The notes under the pieces were generated by a model. The model was not told the DNA's origin. It made no database searches and saw only the letters and a list, made by a program, of their open reading frames with translations. DNA of 23,392 nucleotides from a virus: positions 4,280 to 27,671 of the IMG/VR virus record IMGVR_UViG_3300030380_004923. One strand, written 5' to 3'. This document shows, one piece after another, positions 6,599 through 14,818 of the stretch. The first letter of the stretch is position 1, and every line of letters starts with the position of its first letter. Position numbers and translations under genes: made by a program.

Positions 6599-7355
6599 AC
6601 TGTTTTTGCACAGTAGTTGGCCATTTTTCGGAAATAGGTTTTAAATTTGGATTTTCTAAATCAAATAAAGCTCTAACATGTTTAAATATTTCCAAATTAT
6701 CCTCTTGTGAACGTTTGGATTCATAAACTTCCCAACCTTTACCTTGAAGACTGCCTTTTTTAGGACCCCTTTTGGAAGATTTTAACCAAAGTATACCTAC
6801 TTTATCAACTTTTTGGTCATAGCATTCTTCAAAACAACGCGAGTAAACGGCGGCTTGTATATCATATGTAGTCTGTAGTTGGTTAGATGTTTTTAAGTCA
6901 ATTACCCACAGTTCTCCGTTGATTTTACATACTAAATCGCATGTTCCTGCTACCTTAAGAGTATCAGAATATAAAAATACTTCTGTTTCTAATAATTCTG
7001 CTTTTGTAGTTTCCCAAAATTCTACAAAACGCAAAAACATTTTCCATACTTTAATATCATACTTGGGATTACCATTATCCATTAAAGTTACTTTTTCTCC
7101 TAATAAGTACTTTTCACATAAATTATGAACTAAAGTACCTTCATCAGCAGCCTTTTTTACAATAAAGTCGGAAGCATAACCTACTTTTTTTAACCACTCC
7201 TGAAAATGTTTTCCCTTGGGATAATAAGATAAAACAAATGTAACAGAAGGGTATGTTTTTTTACCATCCTCGTAAAAACGAGAATCATTAGTAGTTATTT
7301 GTTTAAATTCACGGTTATGTTCCTGTTTAGGAAAATTTGCCTTTCGTAAAATCAT
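6597..7355 (-). CDS. PD-(D/E)XK nuclease, RecB/Cas4-exonuclease type (252 aa)
   Basis: Motifs typical of the RecB/Cas4-like exonuclease branch appear in order. GTLVHNLCEKYL carries the conserved His77 and Glu81, and ETEVFLYS supplies an acidic residue. AGTCDLVCKINGELWVIDLKT contains Asp140 and the catalytic Asp153-x-Lys155. QAAVYSRCF gives the Gln167 and Tyr171 of motif QxxxY. The fold cleaves DNA using Mg2+ or Mn2+. I see no four-Cys iron-sulphur cluster like that of Cas4, so this is the cluster-free phage type. Its start overlaps the end of the primase gene by 4 nt (ATGA), so the two are coupled and probably work together in replication, recombination or packaging-related end processing. 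No capsid-targeting-like N-terminus is present. Confidence 0.87.
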   Translation of the reverse strand: MILRKANFPKQEHNREFKQITTNDSRFYEDGKKTYPSVTFVLSYYPKGKHFQEWLKKVGYASDFIVKKAADEGTLVHNLCEKYLLGEKVTLMDNGNPKYDIKVWKMFLRFVEFWETTKAELLETEVFLYSDTLKVAGTCDLVCKINGELWVIDLKTSNQLQTTYDIQAAVYSRCFEECYDQKVDKVGILWLKSSKRGPKKGSLQGKGWEVYESKRSQEDNLEIFKHVRALFDLENPNLKPISEKWPTTVQKQ

Positions 7356-8281
7356 AAAGATAATTTCAAATTAAGTAGTGATGAAAATGTAAATTCCTGT
7401 GATTTTTGGATTTTATTTGTAAATAAAGAAAATCCCATATCTGCTGGATCTTTATCATCCAAATCTACTACAAATAGTTTTTTACCCGCTTCTAAAAGTT
7501 GTTTTGCTATTTTTATTGTTGATTTAATAGCATCCTTATCTAATGCCAAATAAACTTTTTTTACTTCTGATGTTACTAATTTTTGCATTAATTTTTTAGA
7601 TATATTTTTGCCAAATAAAGGTATGGCATTTCTTTTTATTGAAATAGCATCGAAAGCACCTTCACACAATACTATTGGTACATTCCAATTTATCATATTT
7701 TCAAAACCTATTATATTCTTATCAGATTGGGGTGCATCATATTTTCTAGAGGGTTCTTTTTCAAATGAACGAGCTACAAAATAATCTAAAACACCATCTA
7801 TATTATAAGTAGGTATTATAATCTTATTAGCATATCTACCTTTTTCACAATATCCTATTTTATATTTTAAAATATCCATCATGGTTAAACCTCTTTTTTT
7901 AAGATAAACTAAAGCATGTCTAGCATGGATATCTGATTTATTTAAGTTATATAAAGGTTTATATTCTAAGGGTAATTCTACTTTTATATTGGAAATAACT
8001 TTATCATATTTTTCAGTTACACCTAATATATCTTTTAATTGTGTGAATTTATCTGATGGTGCTTTTGTTCTTTTAAATAATCCAAATAGTGTTTTACCTT
8101 TAGCATCACAAACCCAACAATGCCATAAATTTTCATTCTTTTTATTGGGAACTAAATTTATTTCTAATTTTGGATTTTTATGATGACAAAAAGGACAACC
8201 AAAAGCATGATTGCCTCTTGCTGTCGGATTACTTTTGCCTAGAACGGATTCAATTAATCCTAATAGTATTTGATTAACCAT
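7352..8281 (-). CDS. DNA primase, DnaG/TOPRIM type (309 aa)
   Basis: The N-terminus has a zinc-binding domain: Cys29-Pro-Phe-Cys32 and Cys55-Trp-Val-Cys58 (CPFC...CWVC), used by phage primases to read the priming site. A TOPRIM catalytic domain follows. It shows LCEGAFDAIS (Glu207), LALDKDA (Asp248, Asp250) and LDDKDPADMG, the acidic residues that hold metal for RNA primer synthesis. At 309 residues it is close to the stand-alone primases of T4-like phages and lacks a helicase domain, so a separate replicative helicase should be encoded outside this window. The gene starts after a 44-nt gap with an AT-rich element and lies directly upstream of the PD-(D/E)XK nuclease. Confidence 0.92.
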   Translation of the reverse strand: MVNQILLGLIESVLGKSNPTARGNHAFGCPFCHHKNPKLEINLVPNKKNENLWHCWVCDAKGKTLFGLFKRTKAPSDKFTQLKDILGVTEKYDKVISNIKVELPLEYKPLYNLNKSDIHARHALVYLKKRGLTMMDILKYKIGYCEKGRYANKIIIPTYNIDGVLDYFVARSFEKEPSRKYDAPQSDKNIIGFENMINWNVPIVLCEGAFDAISIKRNAIPLFGKNISKKLMQKLVTSEVKKVYLALDKDAIKSTIKIAKQLLEAGKKLFVVDLDDKDPADMGFSLFTNKIQKSQEFTFSSLLNLKLSL

Positions 8282-8287
8282 GCAGGT

Positions 8288-8301
8288 AAAACTCGAATTT
8301 T
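8288..8301. repeat. Imperfect palindrome upstream of the primase gene
   Basis: AAAACTCGAATTTT is a 14-nt near-palindrome (one mismatched pair) centred on TCGA, 7 nt upstream of the primase start codon. It adjoins the AT-rich element of the same gap. It could be an operator, but a chance occurrence cannot be excluded. Confidence 0.2.
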
Positions 8302-8311
8302 ATATAATATA
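8301..8311 (-). promoter_or_regulatory. AT-rich promoter-like element upstream of the primase gene
   Basis: TATATAATATA, 20-30 nt upstream of the primase start codon. It differs from the 12-mer before the kinase and the 219-residue gene by loss of one A. It lies in a 44-nt gap. Promoter role inferred from recurrence and placement. Confidence 0.35.
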
Positions 8312-8325
8312 CATTAATTTATTAG

Positions 8326-8754
8326 CTAAACCAAATCTTTTCTAAAAAATTTGCCTAATATATTATCATTTATATATTCTTCACTTTCTAATACTTTTCT
8401 TTTAAATAAGTATTGGGTTTCTAAATAGGTTAGGTGTTTTTTATTAAATGCAAACTTTAAAATGGTTCTTTTAAAATCATCATGTTTATTTTCTTTTAAT
8501 AAATCTTTAATTTTTTGATGACTACCATAATAAGTTTTCCAATCACTTTCTACTATAACTTTACGTTTACGTTTAAAACCTTTTAAGGGTGGAAGTTTTT
8601 TATTAAATTGTAATACTTTTTTACCTAAATATTTTTTATTAGTTGGAATATGACAAACCTCATATATGAACCCAAATGTGTTTTCGGGCATATCTTCTAT
8701 AGAATTTATTGGTTTTAATGTAAAACTTTTTTTGTGTTCTTTATATAACCACAT
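8326..8754 (-). CDS. GIY-YIG-type endonuclease, Seg-like (142 aa)
   Basis: The GIY-YIG fold is recognisable in degenerate form. FGFIYEV stands for the GIY strand and KKYLGKK for the YIG strand. They are followed by the spaced DWKTYYGS found in phage Seg-type homing nucleases, the catalytic Glu112 in LTYLETQYL, and Asn130 in YINDNILGKF. The middle is highly basic (KGFKRKRKV), as expected for DNA binding. At 142 residues it is a minimal nuclease without an added DNA-targeting domain. It directly abuts the end of the 99-residue structural gene and sits between the virion genes and the replication genes, a typical insertion point for a free-standing homing endonuclease. It could instead be a domesticated resolving or degrading nuclease. 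Confidence 0.75.
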   Translation of the reverse strand: MWLYKEHKKSFTLKPINSIEDMPENTFGFIYEVCHIPTNKKYLGKKVLQFNKKLPPLKGFKRKRKVIVESDWKTYYGSHQKIKDLLKENKHDDFKRTILKFAFNKKHLTYLETQYLFKRKVLESEEYINDNILGKFFRKDLV

Positions 8755-9054
8755 TTATTGATCGTATCTAATAATGAAAGTAGTATCTGTATTGTTAGAC
8801 ATTGGTATGGGTTGACCTAATTTACCTACCATTAATAATTCGTTAGCTTCATTATATAAACCTATAGTAGTAACATAAGATCTAAATTTTGATCCAGTTG
8901 CAAAAGGTCTTAACGAACCAGAACTATCAGTAGTTAAAGAAGGATTTTGAGAAATATTAAATTCATTATCTGATATTTTACAGATAATTTCATTTTCAAA
9001 TACTCTGTATTCGTTTCTAAATTTAATTTTATTTTGTTGTGGTGTAATTGCCAT
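8755..9054 (-). CDS. Small virion structural protein, paralogue of the C-terminus of the 346-aa protein (99 aa)
   Basis: The protein aligns with the last 90 residues of the 346-residue structural protein encoded at 14819-15859. Shared features are an N-terminal R/V-x-N-x-(E/D)-F-N motif followed by NPS, the core TTIGLYNEANELL (TTVGLYNDANELL in the other copy), and a following K-L-x-x-P. I know the GLYN-(D/E)ANELL-x-V-x-K-L signature from structural proteins of marine phages. It probably forms the same small beta domain as a separate subunit. The gene lies 9 nt after the 567-residue gene and abuts the endonuclease. There is no signal peptide, membrane segment or catalytic motif. Likely a tail, baseplate or neck component; the exact position is unknown. 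Confidence 0.8.
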   Translation of the reverse strand: MAITPQQNKIKFRNEYRVFENEIICKISDNEFNISQNPSLTTDSSGSLRPFATGSKFRSYVTTIGLYNEANELLMVGKLGQPIPMSNNTDTTFIIRYDQ

Positions 9055-9063
9055 AATAAGTTA

Positions 9064-10767
9064 TTAACAAGGGGTAGATGATGATAATATTAGACCTTCT
9101 GATAGCAATAAAAATTCATCAGATGTATTTTTGTAATAATATCCCCCATCTCCTACTAAATTATAAGCTAAACTACCCGTATTATTATAATAGATACCTT
9201 CATCACCCTGATAATACGTACCAAAGGTGTCATCTCCACAGGCAACCACCAATTTATTACGATTAATTAGTTCTGGTGTGTTGAAAGGGTAAGAGGAACT
9301 TGGGTAACCATATATACTTAATTGTAAAGTTTCTAATTCTCCCCCACATGTTTCAAATCCTACTATATTACCTGCACTTAAAATTATATTTCTACCTCCT
9401 CTACCTTCATTATTTATAGGAAATCTACCCGATAATAATCTACCATCCCCATTTAATTTATTATCTTTACTAGTAAAAGTCTCACTTCCATCAAAACTTT
9501 TTAATCTTTTGCAAGCTTTTTCTTGAGTTGTAAAGGATCCATCTTGGGTAAAAATTTCAAATGAGGGTAATTTACATGTTTTTTCAGCTTGGATATAACC
9601 TTCACTATCTACTTGGAGAAATGTATTAGCATCAGTTAATATAAAATTAGTTTTAAAAGGTAAAGAGGATATAGTTTTTGTTTCAGCATCCGCTCTACTA
9701 TTATATAAACGTCCTCCTAATTGAAAATAAGTTTTTTCTTTAAAGTTAATTTTACTATCAGTACATGCTGCATCCTGTGATATTAGGGGTGCTGAACCAA
9801 ACCTTATAGTTGGTGTTAAAGTATGATCTGTAACACTAGCTGATCCTGAATCCGTAGGTAATACTTCTAATAATGAAAAAGTAGTAGTAGTATTATCTGT
9901 AGGAAATTCTAATTGTCTTATAGTAAAATTAATACCCTCATCGGGTGTAAAAGTATTACTAGTATCTAAATCTACTAAAGGATTATTAAATCCCGAACCG
10001 GATGTATGGGTTGAATTATTTGAACCAGCAGTACTTCTTTGTATAAATGTTCCTCTAGATCCATTAGCACCACCTTTTATAGTAATATTTAAATCTTCCG
10101 ATATTCCTTTTGAACACCATGCACCCGTTACAGGACAATCACTATAATCATAAGTAAATACTTCAGAAGAACTTATAAAATTAAGACTATTACCTCTAAG
10201 ACTTTTAATTTCTACCTCCATATCCGAAGATAAATTGTTAACAAATCTAATGTTTACATTGCCTTTATTTTCGGGTGTATTAATTTCATCATATATAAAA
10301 TTTAATGGTGCTGAAAATATTGATGGATCCGGGCTAGTTCCACTACCTGATAGTATGGCCCTAAAAAATACTGTGCCACTAACAAAAGATGAACTTATTG
10401 GTAATGGGCTAGCTACTGAGGAAGAAAATATTTCCTGATCAGCAAATGTTTCTTTTTGTGATACTGAAGCTGTTATATTTAAATATCCTTTTTCAAAAGA
10501 TTCAGATACAAAACTTAAATTAAAAAATCCTCTTTGTGAGCCTGTAATTACACTAGTTAATATAGGAGCGGGAGGTGTGTTAAAACCTTCTTTACAATCT
10601 ATGGGACTAAACGATCTATTATAAAAAGTTTGTTCGTCAACTGATGATGAGAATGATGAAGTGGATAAATTTACAGTATAAGTGTTATCTACTACATCAC
10701 CAAATGAAGGCCCATTATCAAATATTTGATTTATATTTTGTATTATTTTATATCCAGTCTTAGGCAT
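9064..10767 (-). CDS. Modular tail/fibre structural protein with FnIII-like and Cys modules (567 aa)
   Basis: This is a Ser/Thr/Gly-rich beta protein with no enzyme motif. Residues about 65-165 start with NTPPAPILTSVITGSQRG and alternate in a way typical of fibronectin III-like domains. The C-terminal half contains loosely repeated Cys modules: AACTDSKINFKEKTYFQLGG with a later RLYN, and VVACGDDTFGTYYQGDEG with a later YYNN. Comparable Cys-Asp...YY...Gly-x-(I/L)-Y modules are, to my knowledge, common in surface and tail proteins of Bacteroidetes and their phages. The last residue is Cys. The start overlaps the stop of the 1351-residue gene by 8 nt. The probable role is part of a tail fibre or host-adhesion structure; a chaperone or trimerisation element cannot be excluded. 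Confidence 0.82.
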   Translation of the reverse strand: MPKTGYKIIQNINQIFDNGPSFGDVVDNTYTVNLSTSSFSSSVDEQTFYNRSFSPIDCKEGFNTPPAPILTSVITGSQRGFFNLSFVSESFEKGYLNITASVSQKETFADQEIFSSSVASPLPISSSFVSGTVFFRAILSGSGTSPDPSIFSAPLNFIYDEINTPENKGNVNIRFVNNLSSDMEVEIKSLRGNSLNFISSSEVFTYDYSDCPVTGAWCSKGISEDLNITIKGGANGSRGTFIQRSTAGSNNSTHTSGSGFNNPLVDLDTSNTFTPDEGINFTIRQLEFPTDNTTTTFSLLEVLPTDSGSASVTDHTLTPTIRFGSAPLISQDAACTDSKINFKEKTYFQLGGRLYNSRADAETKTISSLPFKTNFILTDANTFLQVDSEGYIQAEKTCKLPSFEIFTQDGSFTTQEKACKRLKSFDGSETFTSKDNKLNGDGRLLSGRFPINNEGRGGRNIILSAGNIVGFETCGGELETLQLSIYGYPSSSYPFNTPELINRNKLVVACGDDTFGTYYQGDEGIYYNNTGSLAYNLVGDGGYYYKNTSDEFLLLSEGLILSSSTPC

Positions 10768-13700
10768 AATTATCTATTACGTTATCTATAAAGAATTTTC
10801 CTATTGCTATAGCTCTATTATCTACATCTTCTTGTATAACAGAACTAGAATTAAATACATTTATCTGTCCTCCCATGTTTGAATGATTTATACAATAATA
10901 ATATAATGTACTAGGGGCATCTGCGGGAAGGTTAATACTTAATTCACCACTAGAGCCAGCTGTACCCTTATAACTAATACCATTATTAGAACCCGTATAA
11001 GCTACTCCACCACCATGTGTACCATTTGGTGTTACAGATAACCTTATAGGGTGACCATCATTACTAGCATCACTTTGTACTAATGAAGCACTTACACCTC
11101 TTCTTAGGATTATTGAACCTGTTTTAACTCCATCTATATTATATCTATTTCCTTCAGTATATGCTTCAACTGTTACATTAAATGAACTAGTATGATTATT
11201 AATAAACGAAGGTCCTACTTCAGGTGATGAAAATAAATAATATATTCTATTTATATCTTTAGTAAGTTGTAATCTTCTACTAAATATTTCTCCACCTCCT
11301 AATCCAGAAGGTAAATTCATATTTACATCTTCATCTTCTCTAGTAATCATAACATACATTAAATCATTTTCCATAGCCTGGGATCCAGCATATATAGTAT
11401 GATTTTTATATGTAACGGGGTTTAAATTGGTTCTAGGTGATAAAGGATCGGAATCAAAGAAACTTGCACTAGTAAATGAAGATGCTTCAAAAAAATCAAC
11501 ACTATCTACATCAAATGCCGCCATAAACATTTTATCAGCTCTTTGAGTTACGTAATAAACATCATTTGAATCTTGTGTACCCAATGCACTAGCAGATACT
11601 GATCCGCTAAATATTTTTCCATTAGTATATAATATATTAGTACCTAAATTAGTATTCATTATATTACCAAAGGGGTAATTATCTCTAAATAAATCCCTAT
11701 TAGGACCAAAATAACTACCTGTATTACCATATATTTCATTAATAAATTCATCATTTCTAGCTATAAAATTAGAACCACTATTATTACTACCTGTTGTTGA
11801 TAATAATGTAGCGCTTCCTGTAAAATTATCTCTAATTTTAGCTAATTGAATTTGTTTATCAAATTTAAAATTAATTGTAGTAGGTACTAATTCAAAATTA
11901 ACTTTAGATGCTGTAATATGTGCTGTAGGGGTAGAGTAATTTAAACCAAATGGTAAAGATACATCCCTATTATCCGCAAAATCATCCAATCTTAAACTAC
12001 CCGTTATTATAGCTGAATTAGTTATTTCACTTCCAGTTACATTAGCTATAGTTCCACTTACGTCTCCCGAACCACTATATTCTCTTCTAACAGAAAAAGC
12101 ATGTGATGAACCTGTTTGTATATCTATATAAATTGTATCATTGTTAGTCCATGCAAAACTACCTGTTGCACTACCTGATGTAACAAACTCTACTGGGGTT
12201 TCACTACCGGATCTAACTAATACTTTTACAAAAGCAGAACCAGTATAAGAATAAAAATTAAGAGTTCTTTTAGAAGGTAAATTACTACCTGTAGTATTTT
12301 CACAAAATGATTGACTTATTTCCCATCTTCTAGCATAATATTCTAAACTAGCGGATGTTCCTATTATTGCAGAACTAGAAAGAGAACCACTTAAATTTAT
12401 GTTTTCTATAGAGGCTGAGAATAAACTAGCACTGGTAGCATCCTGGATAAAAATACTAGCCGATCCTGATGAAAGTTGTGCCGCATCTAGTTCTATAGTT
12501 GAATTTCCTGATGAAGCTGTTAAAAAATAATTTGATTGTAGAGTGGATGCCGTAATATTATATGGATTTACACCACCTCCTAAGTTAGTTATTTTAATTG
12601 AACTACTTAAAGAACTACTATAATCAATAGATGCGGTATAGGTTAATATAGTAGGTGATAATAAATCAAAATCAAAACTATAGGTTGCACTATTTGCGTC
12701 AAATACATCTAAGGTATAAGTACCTGAAGGAGCATTTACAGCATCAACAGAATTAGTAGTAAATCCAGTAGAACCTGACCAACTCCATGTTAATGGTAAT
12801 CTTCCTCCCTCTATTGGTAAATCTCTTCTTTGTATAAAACTACCATCTGAAGCACTAAAGGCTGAAGCGTTATTTACAGTGTAACTAGCTGTTACGGGTT
12901 GTATTTTATCTATTACTACAGAAGATGTATCCGTACACCCATTACTATCTTTAAAAAATACTTGATATGATCCTGTTACTAAATCTCCAAATTCAATTAA
13001 AGGTATACCTAATGTAGAAGTAGAATCATACACATTTACTTGACCACCCATATTAGAGTGATTTATACAATAATAATATAAAACATCAGGGGCATCATCA
13101 GGTAAGGTTATACTTAATTCTCCATCTGTCCCTGCAGTTCCATTATAAGTTACCCCATTATTTGATCCTGTATAAGCTACTCCACCACCATGTGTACCAT
13201 TTGGTGTTGTAGATAATCTAATAGGATGACCATTATTGCTACTATTTATTTGAATAAGAGATGAACTAATTCCTCTTCTTAAATTTATAGAACCTGTTTT
13301 GGTTCCATTTATATGGTACCTATTACCCTCAGAATGAGATACTACTGTAATGTCAAATGAGCTAGTATTAGCCGGAGTTATTCTTGAGCTTGAAAATGAT
13401 GATGATAATGAAGCTGATATTGCACCATTAGAACCATCTGAACTAATTATTATTTTTCCATCATTGGTATCATTAAAGGATACTGGGCTTGGATATACAT
13501 TTCTATTAATAGAAGGTAAAGAAGTATTTATAGATTGTGTGTAAAGAGTAGATTCTGCATCCTTAACTGTTAATACTAAAGATCTAGTAGGTAAAATAGA
13601 TGCAGATACAACAGGTTGATATAAATCATTAGATGATGTACTTAAAGCCCTAAAATCCGAAAATCCATCTACATTTAAAGAATAACTGTAAGGAGGAACT

Positions 13701-14815
13701 CCTTGATCAAATGAAAAAGTTACGGAAGCAGAATTATTACTTCCAAAACATGATTGAGTTAAATTTACTATACTAGAAGATAAAGGTAATGTAGTTAAAG
13801 TTAAATCTATAGAAGCAGTATTACTAGGTAATCCCGAGGTATTATTTACAGTATAATTTATTTTATAATTTCCGGGTTGTGAACCTGATAGATTAGGAGT
13901 AATTATTAAATCTCCTTGAGCACTAATACTAGTATCAGGGAAACTACTATTAGGATCATTATGTAAAGTAATAGATCCCGTATCAATTCCTGAACAATCA
14001 TCAAAGTCACTGTCTAAAAGTGCTATTGTTTTATTTCTTTGTGTATTAGTAACAGTAATATAATCATTTCTAGCTACTGGGTTAGTAGCAGAAAAACAAA
14101 AATAATCTTCATTAGATATAACTGCTACACCATGAGAATAAAATATATTTCCTACATATACTTTTGAACCTGAATTATAATAAGTTGCTTCAGGGTCGGA
14201 ATATTTTGCAGAGGCATAATCATCCTCAAAATCACTGTAATCAAACAAATTACCTAATCCATCATCTCTTATAATATATCCTGAACCCGAAAGTTCAAAT
14301 GTATGTGGTTGTAACCCATTACCAAATATATTTTGTGGTATAGTTACTACTCTTATTTTAGCATTATTTTCAGCAAAATAAGTAGTTAAATCATAGATTG
14401 ATGAACCGGATGTATCGTAATTAGTAAAGGAAGAAGTAAAATAAGGTATTTTTCTTATAGTAGCATCAAACGAACCCGATGCTAAAGTATTTTGTGAGTA
14501 ATTATCATAGGATGATGAATGCCAAAATTGATTAGTATTGGCCGGATAAGGATTTTGAGCCGAAGATTCTGTTACATAGTTAGAATAATATAAATGTACT
14601 ACAGAATCAAATATTAATCTTCTATAATTACCATCAATATCTTTATTATCATTTATAGGGTCAAAATCTAGGTTATTTATAGGAATATATTCACCCACGT
14701 AAATTTTAACACCTAAATCATCATAAGATGAGGAGGGAATATCATATAACTTATTAGCTACATACGGAGTTGACGAAAAGTCAGACGGTTTTAATTTTTT
14801 GTATGCAAAGCTCAT
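10760..14815 (-). CDS. Large modular tail-fibre protein with two cupredoxin-like domains and SprB-like repeats (1351 aa)
   Basis: The N-terminus (MSFAYKKLKPSDFSSTPYV) probably anchors to the virion. Residues about 250-345 resemble the Ig/cadherin-like modules of Bacteroidetes surface proteins (ALLDSDFDDCSGIDTGSI). Residues about 349-430, about 436-475 plus 601-635, and about 640-716 resemble SprB repeats: QGVPPYSYSLN, GSYQVFFKDSNGC, and GGRLPLTWSW with a later SGTYTLDVFDAN. Residues 484-600 and 1209-1325 are near-copies of a cupredoxin-like domain, each ending in YYYCINHSNMGG, with an upstream GHPIRLS. That supplies His, Cys-x2-His-x2-Met, a complete type 1 copper ligand set. The first copy sits inside one SprB-like repeat. 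A non-repeated region (about 1000-1200) and a 26-residue tail complete the protein. It is probably a host-binding fibre or baseplate appendage. The start lies 3 nt after the 346-residue gene. Confidence 0.85.
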   Translation of the reverse strand: MSFAYKKLKPSDFSSTPYVANKLYDIPSSSYDDLGVKIYVGEYIPINNLDFDPINDNKDIDGNYRRLIFDSVVHLYYSNYVTESSAQNPYPANTNQFWHSSSYDNYSQNTLASGSFDATIRKIPYFTSSFTNYDTSGSSIYDLTTYFAENNAKIRVVTIPQNIFGNGLQPHTFELSGSGYIIRDDGLGNLFDYSDFEDDYASAKYSDPEATYYNSGSKVYVGNIFYSHGVAVISNEDYFCFSATNPVARNDYITVTNTQRNKTIALLDSDFDDCSGIDTGSITLHNDPNSSFPDTSISAQGDLIITPNLSGSQPGNYKINYTVNNTSGLPSNTASIDLTLTTLPLSSSIVNLTQSCFGSNNSASVTFSFDQGVPPYSYSLNVDGFSDFRALSTSSNDLYQPVVSASILPTRSLVLTVKDAESTLYTQSINTSLPSINRNVYPSPVSFNDTNDGKIIISSDGSNGAISASLSSSFSSSRITPANTSSFDITVVSHSEGNRYHINGTKTGSINLRRGISSSLIQINSSNNGHPIRLSTTPNGTHGGGVAYTGSNNGVTYNGTAGTDGELSITLPDDAPDVLYYYCINHSNMGGQVNVYDSTSTLGIPLIEFGDLVTGSYQVFFKDSNGCTDTSSVVIDKIQPVTASYTVNNASAFSASDGSFIQRRDLPIEGGRLPLTWSWSGSTGFTTNSVDAVNAPSGTYTLDVFDANSATYSFDFDLLSPTILTYTASIDYSSSLSSSIKITNLGGGVNPYNITASTLQSNYFLTASSGNSTIELDAAQLSSGSASIFIQDATSASLFSASIENINLSGSLSSSAIIGTSASLEYYARRWEISQSFCENTTGSNLPSKRTLNFYSYTGSAFVKVLVRSGSETPVEFVTSGSATGSFAWTNNDTIYIDIQTGSSHAFSVRREYSGSGDVSGTIANVTGSEITNSAIITGSLRLDDFADNRDVSLPFGLNYSTPTAHITASKVNFELVPTTINFKFDKQIQLAKIRDNFTGSATLLSTTGSNNSGSNFIARNDEFINEIYGNTGSYFGPNRDLFRDNYPFGNIMNTNLGTNILYTNGKIFSGSVSASALGTQDSNDVYYVTQRADKMFMAAFDVDSVDFFEASSFTSASFFDSDPLSPRTNLNPVTYKNHTIYAGSQAMENDLMYVMITREDEDVNMNLPSGLGGGEIFSRRLQLTKDINRIYYLFSSPEVGPSFINNHTSSFNVTVEAYTEGNRYNIDGVKTGSIILRRGVSASLVQSDASNDGHPIRLSVTPNGTHGGGVAYTGSNNGISYKGTAGSSGELSINLPADAPSTLYYYCINHSNMGGQINVFNSSSVIQEDVDNRAIAIGKFFIDNVIDNYA
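10841..11191 (-). repeat. Cupredoxin-like domain, copy A (residues 1209-1325 of the 1351-aa fibre)
   Basis: Second of two homologous domains in the same protein; 86 of 117 residues are identical to copy B by hand count. Predicted copper ligands are His1255 (GHPIRLS), Cys1308, His1311 and Met1314 (YYYCINHSNM). The spacing Cys-x2-His-x2-Met equals that of amicyanin. It lies just before the C-terminal tail. Confidence 0.75.
13016..13366 (-). repeat. Cupredoxin-like domain, copy B (residues 484-600 of the 1351-aa fibre)
   Basis: First of two homologous domains. Predicted ligands are His530, Cys583, His586 and Met589. The surrounding sequence reads as a SprB-like repeat split in two by the domain: YPSPVSFNDTNDGKIIISSD before it and GSYQVFFKDSNGCTD after it. 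This suggests a domain inserted into an existing repeat. Confidence 0.75.
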
Positions 14816-14818
14816 TCA

